Source of the DNA: Gammaproteobacteria bacterium
GTDB taxonomy: Bacteria > Pseudomonadota > Gammaproteobacteria > UBA6429 > Thiohalophilaceae
Assembly (NCBI GenBank): GCA_024641445.1
Contig: JAHEDA010000153.1
Location: 1 to 6,092 of the forward strand
DNA: 6,092 nucleotides
Reading direction: 5' to 3'
Shown: piece by piece, positions 1 through 5,195 of the stretch
How the letters are laid out: the number at the start of each line of letters is the position of its first letter
Numbering within the stretch: the first letter of the stretch is position 1
Notes under the pieces: model-generated
Seen by the model: only the letters and a program-made list of their open reading frames with translations
Told to the model about the DNA's origin: nothing
The model's database searches: none
Program-made: the position numbers and the translations under genes

Positions 1-160
1 GACTGGACCACAAACCCTGCATACCCATGGACTCAAGTAGACGTAGGGGATACCAGAACACCCCCCATAAAGTCGCGGCCAATAACAAACCAAACACCGC
101 TAATCCTCGGTTCGCGCTGGACTCGGCAGTATGTTGACTTATAATCGGCGACTCTTGCAT
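1..160 (-). CDS. EamA/DMT-family transporter, N-terminal fragment
   Basis: This is a partial gene that starts at ATG 160 and runs off the left edge after 53 codons. Reading from the start, residues 1-18 are polar and residues 19-38 form a hydrophobic segment rich in Leu, Ala, Trp and Phe (core LLLAATLWGVFWYPLR), followed by LLESMGMQGLWSS. That first helix with the LWG and WYPLR pattern is typical of EamA (drug/metabolite transporter) inner-membrane proteins, which usually have ten helices in two repeats. The start is supported by a GGAG Shine-Dalgarno six bases upstream (167-170). The substrate cannot be inferred from a fragment. The gene diverges from dapC with 33 bp between start codons, so its own promoter must lie in that gap or inside dapC. 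The family call is by recognition of the first helix; the reading frame itself is secure. Confidence 0.78.
   Translation of the reverse strand, partial: MQESPIISQHTAESSANRGLAVFGLLLAATLWGVFWYPLRLLESMGMQGLWSS
118..145 (+). promoter_or_regulatory. Candidate sigma-70 promoter for dapC
   Basis: TGGACT (118-123, four of six matches to TTGACA) is followed after 16 bp by a perfect TATAAT (140-145). Transcription would begin near 152 and give a leader of about 40 nt for dapC. The whole promoter lies inside the 5' coding part of the divergent transporter gene. Two alternatives exist nearby: TTGACT at 134-139, which lacks a good -10 downstream, and TATAAC at 180-185, which would give a nearly leaderless dapC message. 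Confidence 0.4.
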
Positions 161-166
161 TCGATG

Positions 167-170
167 CTCC
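167..170 (-). promoter_or_regulatory. Shine-Dalgarno of the EamA-type gene
   Basis: GGAG on the minus strand lies six bases before ATG 160. It decides the start of the divergent transporter gene. Confidence 0.6.
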
Positions 171-193
171 AACCCAGACTATAACACCAAGCC

Positions 194-1396
194 ATGAATC
201 CCGATCTCAGCAAACTTCACCCGTACCCATTTGAAAAACTGGCGACCTTAAAGAGTGGATTGACGCCACCAGGTGTTTATCACCACATAGCTCTTTCCAT
301 CGGCGAGCCCCAGCATGCCGCACCGGCCTTTGTGGTGGAGAGTCTAATCGCAAATCTTGGCGGGTTATCCAATTATCCATTAACCAAAGGGAGTTCTGCC
401 CTGCGCCAAGGCATCGTCGCATGGTTGCAACGACGCTTCCAGCTGCCGACAAACTCCCTCGATGCTGAACGCCATGTCCTCCCCGTAAGCGGCACACGCG
501 AGGCCCTGTTTGCCTTTGCCCAGGCCGTTATCGACAGACGCGATGACCCCGTCGTGATCATGCCAAACCCCTTTTACCAGATCTACGAAGGAGCGGCCTT
601 TCTCTCCGGGGCAGAACCCTATTACCTGAATACCCTCGTGGATAACGGTTTTCTACCTGACTTTGATCAGGTACCGGCTAAGGTCTGGCAGCGCACCCAA
701 CTCGTATATCTCTGTTCGCCGGGGAACCCTACGGGTGCGGTGGCGAATTTAGCGGCCATGCAACACCTCATTGAATTGGCAGCGCGCCATGACTTTATCA
801 TTGCCTCAGACGAGTGCTATTCCGAGATCTATTTCGATGAAGAGGCCCCACCGCCCGGGCTGTTACAGGCCGCAGCGGCCATGGGGAATACCGATTACAC
901 CCGGTGCGTAGTCTTTCACAGCCTGTCCAAGCGTTCCAATCTGCCGGGACTGCGCTCGGGGTTTGTCGCCGGGGATGCGAGGATTTTGGAAAAATTTCTC
1001 AAATATCGTACCTACCATGGTTGCGCCCTTCCACCTCCCGTCCAGGCGGCCAGTGTACGGGCATGGGCCGATGAGGCCCATGTACATCATAATCGTAGTC
1101 TGTATCGCGAGAAATTCGCGGCAGTGCTGGCGATCCTGCAACCCGTACTCAAGCTGGAGCAACCCGACGCCTCATTTTATCTATGGCCAGAGACACCGGT
1201 CAGTGACACCGAGTTTGCACGCGGGCTGTTTGCCAACCAGAATGTCACCGTCCTGCCGGGCAGCTACCTCTCACGCGAGGCACAGGGCATCAATCCCGGC
1301 ACCAACCGTGTACGCATCGCCCTGGTCGCCAGTACCCAGGAGTGTGTCGAGGCCGCCCAGCGCATACGAGACTATCTTGTCAAACTTGGCGCCTAG
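194..1396 (+). CDS. dapC: Succinyldiaminopimelate aminotransferase DapC
   Basis: A cytoplasmic PLP enzyme of the class I/II (fold type I) aminotransferases, 400 aa. In the succinylase route to lysine and meso-diaminopimelate it converts N-succinyl-2-amino-6-ketopimelate to N-succinyl-LL-diaminopimelate, using glutamate as amino donor. Fold-type I landmarks are all present: SPGNPTG with Asn178, Asp206 and Tyr209 in ASDECYSEIY (binding the pyridine ring of PLP), the Schiff-base lysine Lys246 in HSLSKRSNLPGLRSG, and the carboxylate-binding Arg374 in NRVRIAL. The N-terminus (MNPDLSKLHPYPFEKL) is the usual DapC start, which supports ATG 194 although no clear Shine-Dalgarno precedes it. The specific assignment over other aminotransferases rests on that N-terminus and on the following dapD and dapE. 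It is 62 bp upstream of dapD on the same strand and is probably cotranscribed with it at least in part. Confidence 0.93.
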   Translation: MNPDLSKLHPYPFEKLATLKSGLTPPGVYHHIALSIGEPQHAAPAFVVESLIANLGGLSNYPLTKGSSALRQGIVAWLQRRFQLPTNSLDAERHVLPVSGTREALFAFAQAVIDRRDDPVVIMPNPFYQIYEGAAFLSGAEPYYLNTLVDNGFLPDFDQVPAKVWQRTQLVYLCSPGNPTGAVANLAAMQHLIELAARHDFIIASDECYSEIYFDEEAPPPGLLQAAAAMGNTDYTRCVVFHSLSKRSNLPGLRSGFVAGDARILEKFLKYRTYHGCALPPPVQAASVRAWADEAHVHHNRSLYREKFAAVLAILQPVLKLEQPDASFYLWPETPVSDTEFARGLFANQNVTVLPGSYLSREAQGINPGTNRVRIALVASTQECVEAAQRIRDYLVKLGA

Positions 1397-1414
1397 CCTC
1401 GGCATCGTTACAAT
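1386..1414 (+). promoter_or_regulatory. Candidate sigma-70 promoter for dapD
   Basis: TTGGCG (1386-1391, four of six matches) and TACAAT (1409-1414, five of six matches) are separated by the ideal 17 bp. The -35 lies in the last codons of dapC and the -10 lies in the loop and right arm of the inverted repeat at 1399-1419. Transcription would begin near 1421, so such transcripts would not contain the hairpin. It would let dapD be expressed independently of dapC. Confidence 0.4.
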
Positions 1415-1419
1415 GCCGA
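1399..1419 (+). repeat. Inverted repeat / hairpin between dapC and dapD
   Basis: TCGGCAT (1399-1405) and ATGCCGA (1413-1419) are perfect 7-bp reverse complements around a 7-nt loop, starting just after the dapC stop codon. The following bases (CCTTCTTTCATT) are pyrimidine-rich but are not a real U tract. It could be a weak terminator or attenuator limiting read-through from dapC, an mRNA-stabilising 3' hairpin, or an operator, because it overlaps a candidate dapD promoter. Confidence 0.45.
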
Positions 1420-1448
1420 CCTTCTTTCATTATTGACCGAACGAACCT

Positions 1449-1452
1449 GGAG
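1449..1452 (+). promoter_or_regulatory. Shine-Dalgarno of dapD
   Basis: GGAG stands six bases before ATG 1459. It fixes the dapD start and argues against an upstream in-frame ATG at 1342, which lies inside dapC. Confidence 0.7.
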
Positions 1453-1458
1453 CACAGC

Positions 1459-2280
1459 ATGAGCGATATCAAGAGCATTATCGAAGAGGCCTTCGAGCGC
1501 CGCGCCGACATTACCCCGCGCAGTGTCGACACCATTGTAAAAGAGGCCGTCGATGAAGCTATCGCCAAGCTCGACAAGGGCGAGATCCGCGTTGCCGACA
1601 AACAGGGCGGCAAGTGGGTCGTCAACGAGTGGTTGAAAAAGGCGGTCCTCCTCTCCTTCCGCATTCAGGATAATGAATTCATGAAGGGTGGATTTACTAA
1701 TTACTTTGACAAGGTCACGCCGAAATATGCCGATTACAACTCGCGTGACTTTCGCGCCACCGGGGTACGAATCGTCCCGCCCGCCACGGTACGTCGCGGC
1801 GCCTATATCGCACCCGGTGTAGTCCTGATGCCCTCTTATGTAAATATCGGTGCCTATGTGGATAGCGGTACAATGGTTGACACCTGGGCGACCGTTGGCT
1901 CATGCGCCCAGATCGGCAAGAATGTACACCTCTCCGGTGGTGTCGGTATCGGTGGTGTCCTGGAGCCCTTGCAGGCCGCCCCCACCATCATTGAAGATAA
2001 CTGCTTCATCGGTGCCCGCTCTGAGGTCGTCGAAGGCGTCATCGTCGAAGAAGGTTCGGTCATTTCAATGGGTGTTTACATCGGTCAGTCCACCAAGATC
2101 TATGATCGCGAGACGGGCGAGGTGACTTATGGCCGCATCCCCGCCGGTTCCGTCGTGGTCTCTGGCAACCTGCCCTCTAAGGATGGTAAGTACAGCCTCT
2201 ATTGCGCGGTCATCGTAAAGAAGGTTGATGAAAAGACCCGCAGTAAGGTGGGCATCAACGAACTCCTGCGCGACATTTAA
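1459..2280 (+). CDS. dapD: Tetrahydrodipicolinate N-succinyltransferase DapD
   Basis: A cytoplasmic enzyme, 273 aa, that transfers succinyl from succinyl-CoA to 2,3,4,5-tetrahydrodipicolinate, the committed step of the succinylase branch of lysine/diaminopimelate synthesis. The family forms trimers. Residues 1-100 are a mixed helical N-terminal domain. From about residue 105 to 235 the sequence shows hexapeptide-repeat periodicity (I/V-x-x-x-A/G-x units such as IVPPATVRRGAYIAPGVVL) of the left-handed beta-helix. Asp141 (in MVDTW) and Glu189 (in ARSEVVEG) fall at the positions proposed as catalytic in the Mycobacterium bovis enzyme. The C-terminus carries SGNLPSKDGKYSLYCAVIVKKVD. Length is almost identical to the E. 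coli protein (274 aa). The start at 1459 has a strong GGAG; a longer reading from 1342 would only overlap dapC. The stop codon shares one base with the next gene's ATG. Confidence 0.97.
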   Translation: MSDIKSIIEEAFERRADITPRSVDTIVKEAVDEAIAKLDKGEIRVADKQGGKWVVNEWLKKAVLLSFRIQDNEFMKGGFTNYFDKVTPKYADYNSRDFRATGVRIVPPATVRRGAYIAPGVVLMPSYVNIGAYVDSGTMVDTWATVGSCAQIGKNVHLSGGVGIGGVLEPLQAAPTIIEDNCFIGARSEVVEGVIVEEGSVISMGVYIGQSTKIYDRETGEVTYGRIPAGSVVVSGNLPSKDGKYSLYCAVIVKKVDEKTRSKVGINELLRDI

Positions 2281-2645
2281 TGCCCGAGACTATCCTCTAC
2301 GGCATTCCCAACTGCGATTCCGTCAAGAAGGCACGCCGCTGGCTCGATGAACACGGCGTGCCCTATCGCTTTCACGATCTGCACCAGCAAGGCATCACCC
2401 TCTCTACGCTTGAAGAATGGTCACGACACACAAATTGGGAGGCCTTGCTCAATCGTCGCAGCACGACTTGGCGTAAACTTCCCAAGGTCGAGCAACAGAT
2501 CCATGAAGCGGCTCAGGCGTTGCGACTCATGCAGCGGTACCCAACGTTGATTAAACGCCCCGTACTCACGACAACAGCGCTGATATTGGTGGGTTTTGCC
2601 TCCGAAGACTATCGACGTAGCTTGAATGCGGCTGCATCCCAATAG
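2280..2645 (+). CDS. ArsC/Spx-family thioredoxin-fold protein, YffB type
   Basis: A 121-aa cytoplasmic protein of the ArsC/Spx/YffB family. The N-terminal beta-strand and active-site loop read TILYGIPNCDSVKKARRWL with Cys12 as the only cysteine in the protein, followed by the family pattern FHDLHQQGI, a helical middle (NWEALLNRRSTTWRKL) and the cis-proline loop LIKRPVL near residues 91-97. YffB-like members have a single Cys, and their substrate is not established; arsenate reduction should not be assumed, as there is no ars gene here. Its ATG overlaps the TAA of dapD (TAATG) and no Shine-Dalgarno is visible, so translation is probably coupled to dapD. A small gene of this family near dapD and dapE is seen in other gammaproteobacteria, which makes a role linked to the Dap enzymes or redox state possible but unproven. 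Confidence 0.88.
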   Translation: MPETILYGIPNCDSVKKARRWLDEHGVPYRFHDLHQQGITLSTLEEWSRHTNWEALLNRRSTTWRKLPKVEQQIHEAAQALRLMQRYPTLIKRPVLTTTALILVGFASEDYRRSLNAAASQ

Positions 2646-2691
2646 GCAGCTCGAATACTTGACGCAATCGCCTCATAGTCCCTTCTATGCC

Positions 2692-2697
2692 TATAAT
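2692..2697 (+). promoter_or_regulatory. Candidate -10 element upstream of dapE
   Basis: A perfect TATAAT lies in the 88-bp gap between the arsC-like gene and dapE. The best -35 at proper spacing is poor (TCGCCT at 2668-2673, three of six matches, 18 bp). A good TTGACG at 2659-2664 is 27 bp away, too far to pair. Transcription would begin near 2704. dapE may therefore have a weak or activator-dependent promoter in addition to read-through. Confidence 0.3.
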
Positions 2698-2733
2698 GCG
2701 GGTACTTTGTCCTTATAACCCTGACCTCATGCC

Positions 2734-3861
2734 ATGTCCGATACCCTGACTTTTGCACAACGTCTTATTCAGCAACCCTCCGTCACACCGGTCGATGCCA
2801 AGTGCCAACCGATGATTAGCGCCGAGTTAAGCCGGTCCGGCTTTACCCCTGAATCACTTCGCTTCGGTGAGGTCGACAACCTCTGGCTCCGACGTGGCAC
2901 CGGGCACCCTCTGTTCGTCTTTGCCGGTCACACCGATGTTGTGCCGACCGGTCCCACCAGCAAGTGGACTCATCCTCCGTTTGAGGCGGGCGTTCACGAG
3001 GGCATGCTATACGGGCGCGGTGCGGCAGATATGAAGGGTTCGATCGCCGCCATGGTCACGGCGTGCAACCGCTTTGTCGCCAAACATCCCAATCACAAGG
3101 GAAGCATTGCCTTTCTTATTACAAGTGATGAAGAAGGCCCTTCGGTCGATGGCACGATCAAGGTGGTAGAGTGGCTGAAGACACAGGGTCAGAAGATCGA
3201 CTGGTGTCTGGTCGGTGAACCCTCCAGCACCCAGCGTGTGGGGGATGTTGTCAAGAACGGTCGGCGCGGTTCACTTAATGGCATCTTGCGTGTGAAGGGT
3301 AAACAGGGCCATGTCGCCTATCCACACCTGGCGCGCAATCCGGTTCATCTCGCTGCTGCCGCACTGACGGAGCTGGTGGCAAGGGAGTGGGATCGGGGTA
3401 ATGAATTCTTTCCACCCACCACCTTTCAGATCAGCAATCTGCACGCCGGCACAGGGGCAAATAATGTGATCCCCGGTGAGTTGGAAGTAGTCTTCAATTT
3501 TCGCTTTTCGACCGAATCCACCGAGGCTGGACTGCGTGAACAGGTCGAGGCGATATTGCAGCGACATAAGCTGGAGTTTGAAATCGACTGGTCTTTGTCA
3601 GGCCAGCCCTTCCTGACACCGGCAGGAGAGTTGGTTGATGGTGTGCGTGCGGCAATTAAAGACGTCTGCGGCTACGATACTGAACTCTCCACCGCCGGGG
3701 GCACCTCGGATGGTCGCTTCATCGCCCCCACCGGGGCCCAGGTTGTTGAACTTGGTCCGTGTAATGCAACGATACATCAGATTGATGAACGCGTGAGTGT
3801 TGCCGACCTTGATACCTTATCGCAGATCTACGAGCGTTTACTTGTGGAACTACTCAGATAA
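2734..3861 (+). CDS. dapE: Succinyl-diaminopimelate desuccinylase DapE
   Basis: A cytoplasmic dinuclear zinc hydrolase of the M20 family, 375 aa, the same length as the E. coli enzyme. It cleaves N-succinyl-LL-diaminopimelate to succinate and LL-diaminopimelate, completing the succinylase branch begun by dapD and dapC upstream. The metal ligands are all present, one residue earlier than in the Haemophilus influenzae numbering: His66 in FAGHTDVVPTGP, bridging Asp99 in GRGAADMKGS, Glu134 in SDEEGPS, Glu162 in LVGEPS and His348 in NATIHQIDE. The catalytic base is Glu133. Residues of about 177-290 form the lid/dimerisation domain (GRRGSLNGILRVKGKQGHVAYP onward, broken here only by the loop). ATG 2734 gives the canonical N-terminus; the preceding bases lack a recognisable Shine-Dalgarno. 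The gene converges with the DUF302-like gene, with 8 bp between the stop codons. Confidence 0.97.
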   Translation: MSDTLTFAQRLIQQPSVTPVDAKCQPMISAELSRSGFTPESLRFGEVDNLWLRRGTGHPLFVFAGHTDVVPTGPTSKWTHPPFEAGVHEGMLYGRGAADMKGSIAAMVTACNRFVAKHPNHKGSIAFLITSDEEGPSVDGTIKVVEWLKTQGQKIDWCLVGEPSSTQRVGDVVKNGRRGSLNGILRVKGKQGHVAYPHLARNPVHLAAAALTELVAREWDRGNEFFPPTTFQISNLHAGTGANNVIPGELEVVFNFRFSTESTEAGLREQVEAILQRHKLEFEIDWSLSGQPFLTPAGELVDGVRAAIKDVCGYDTELSTAGGTSDGRFIAPTGAQVVELGPCNATIHQIDERVSVADLDTLSQIYERLLVELLR

Positions 3862-3869
3862 GACCGGCA

Positions 3870-4460
3870 TTATTCGCCCAAGCCCTCGATAATGCGAATG
3901 AGGTCCTGCTCTAACTCTATGGCAGTTCTCTCGGCGGGACTCCCCACGGCGACACTGCCAGGTCGCACAAACAAAATCATCGTCTCACCTTCTTTGTAAG
4001 TGAGCGTAACGTGAAGCGGACATAAGGCGAGTAGACGCGGGTCAAGATTGCTGAATTTGTTGGCATACCACGCGTTACAGATCACCATGCTGCGGATCTC
4101 CTCGAACTTGTTCTTGTTGTAGTCACTGCCCCAGCGCTGTTCAAAGTGCGCCAGGTTACGACCAAGATTTGGCTCGAATAAAACGAAGTAACCGTTATTC
4201 TCCAATGCGGTGAAGAGTCGCTTATAGACCTTTTCAATCTCCTGTTTAACTCGGCGTTCATAAATTTGCTGCGCCACCCCCTCTGTCACTGGTGTCACAG
4301 CAGATGTAGTCGTAACGGGCACAGTGGTGGGAGCGGTAATTGCGACAGGTGGCGTCGGCGCGGGGACAGCAACTACAGGTGCCAGCGCGGGTGTGTCGGT
4401 AGCCGCAAACACATTTGCAGAGGACACGATCAAACCTATTATGACTACACGTTTTAACAT
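3870..4460 (-). CDS. Secreted DUF302-like protein
   Basis: A 196-aa protein of unknown function. Residues 1-19 look like a Sec signal peptide: MLKR, a hydrophobic core VVIIGLIV, then SANVFA with cleavage likely before ATD. There is no lipobox cysteine, so it should be released into the periplasm. Residues 20-60 are a low-complexity Pro/Thr/Val/Ala linker. Residues of about 62-83 are charged and helical (YERRVKQEIEKVYKRLF). Residues 84-196 resemble the DUF302 fold: NNGYFVLFEPNLGRNL, VICNAWYANKF, NLDPRLLALCPLHVTLTYKEG and ILFVRPG, with two cysteines (128 and 147). I chose ATG 4460 because GAGG stands eight bases upstream and the signal peptide then begins properly; a GTG at 4487 would add nine residues ahead of it. 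It follows tsaB by 64 bp on the same strand. The DUF302 assignment is by recognition of the motif pattern. Confidence 0.7.
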   Translation of the reverse strand: MLKRVVIIGLIVSSANVFAATDTPALAPVVAVPAPTPPVAITAPTTVPVTTTSAVTPVTEGVAQQIYERRVKQEIEKVYKRLFTALENNGYFVLFEPNLGRNLAHFEQRWGSDYNKNKFEEIRSMVICNAWYANKFSNLDPRLLALCPLHVTLTYKEGETMILFVRPGSVAVGSPAERTAIELEQDLIRIIEGLGE

Positions 4461-4468
4461 CACATACA

Positions 4469-4472
4469 CCTC
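4469..4472 (-). promoter_or_regulatory. Shine-Dalgarno of the DUF302-like gene
   Basis: GAGG on the minus strand, eight bases before ATG 4460. It decides between this start and the upstream GTG at 4487. Confidence 0.6.
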
Positions 4473-4524
4473 AGATATAAGTGACACCCGTGATCAAAAA
4501 CCGTTCATGAGTAGCCTACACAGT

Positions 4525-5190
4525 TCATGACTTCGCCCATGCGACCTTATTGCGCAGGTACACCGGCAACGCTGCCTCGGCCCTGACTAATTTACCTTGA
4601 GTCACGGCATTGCGTCCAAGTCGAGCAACGTCCCTGGCCTGAGGCAGGCGCTCGGCCTCAATTTTGAGCACCAAGAGGTGTTGCAGACGCTGGGCATAGC
4701 TCGCCCAACCACTGCCGACGCCAACCCAGGCTCCCGTAGGGACCTGCACCTGTTCCGGTGGAGTCACCTGTTCTTCGACCAGAATATTTACACCACGTTC
4801 ATCGCAACGAAATGCGGCCCAGTAAACCTCATCCATACGCGCATCGATTAGTGCCAGGACCTCAGTATGGCCTGATTCACGAAAGACACCCCAGGCCAAG
4901 GCGGCCAGACTGGAGATTGGACTTACCATAAGGTCTGAGCCAAAGGCCAGGCCCTGCGCCACACTAGTACCAATCCGCACGCCCGTAAAGGAGCCCGGGC
5001 CCCGATCGAAGGCCAATGCATCCAGATGAGACAGTTTCACGTTCGCCTCGGTCAATACTTCATCGACCATAGGTAGAATCAGATCGGCGTGTCCGCGTGG
5101 TGCCACCTCACCGCGTTCAATAATTACATCATCGAGTAACAGGGCGACGGAGCATCCCTCAGTGGCCGTATCGAGCGCGAGAATTTTCAT
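4525..5190 (-). CDS. tsaB: tRNA threonylcarbamoyladenosine synthesis protein TsaB
   Basis: A cytoplasmic member of the ASKHA (actin-like ATPase) fold, 221 aa (E. coli TsaB is 231 aa). TsaB is the inactive paralogue and partner of TsaD; with TsaE they transfer the threonylcarbamoyl group made by TsaC to A37 of ANN-decoding tRNAs, giving t6A. Seen here: the N-terminal MKILALDTATEGCSVALL, the signature RGPGSFTGVRIG (residues 63-74), DARMDEVYWA (116-125) and the C-terminal PVYLRNKVAW (209-218). The metal-binding HxxxH of TsaD is absent, as expected for TsaB. The start lies 5 bp after the stop of the upstream helicase gene, and a weak AGG overlaps that stop codon, so translation is probably coupled. 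The yoaA-tsaB order is also found in E. coli. Confidence 0.95.
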   Translation of the reverse strand: MKILALDTATEGCSVALLLDDVIIERGEVAPRGHADLILPMVDEVLTEANVKLSHLDALAFDRGPGSFTGVRIGTSVAQGLAFGSDLMVSPISSLAALAWGVFRESGHTEVLALIDARMDEVYWAAFRCDERGVNILVEEQVTPPEQVQVPTGAWVGVGSGWASYAQRLQHLLVLKIEAERLPQARDVARLGRNAVTQGKLVRAEAALPVYLRNKVAWAKS

Positions 5191-5195
5191 ACAAC

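Noticed and set aside
1..144. Plus-strand open frame from the left edge, stop at 142-144, as the tail of an upstream gene
   Set aside because: Its translation is Pro/Thr-rich and unfamiliar, while the opposite strand gives a clear start, ribosome site and transmembrane segment in the same bases.
963..1436. 157-codon open frame overlapping dapC on the same strand
   Set aside because: It lies in another frame of a secure aminotransferase gene; its translation has no recognisable domain and looks like shadow composition.
1342..1458. Upstream in-frame extension of dapD from ATG 1342
   Set aside because: It would overlap the dapC 3' end and add 39 non-homologous residues; ATG 1459 has a GGAG site and gives the family length.
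2280..2645. Arsenate reductase and an arsenic-resistance role
   Set aside because: The protein resembles the YffB branch, and no arsR, arsB or other ars gene is nearby.
2674..2689. CATAG/CTATG hairpin as a terminator after the arsC-like gene
   Set aside because: The stem is only 5 bp and there is no U tract; at most it is a weak operator-like repeat.
4460..4487. GTG 4487 as start of the DUF302-like gene
   Set aside because: It would place nine extra residues before a well-formed signal peptide and lacks the GAGG spacing that ATG 4460 has.
4266..4530. Plus-strand open frames opposite the DUF302-like gene's linker
   Set aside because: They are low-complexity Gly/Ala/Thr-type shadows of the Pro/Thr/Val-coding stretch on the other strand, with no ribosome site or domain.
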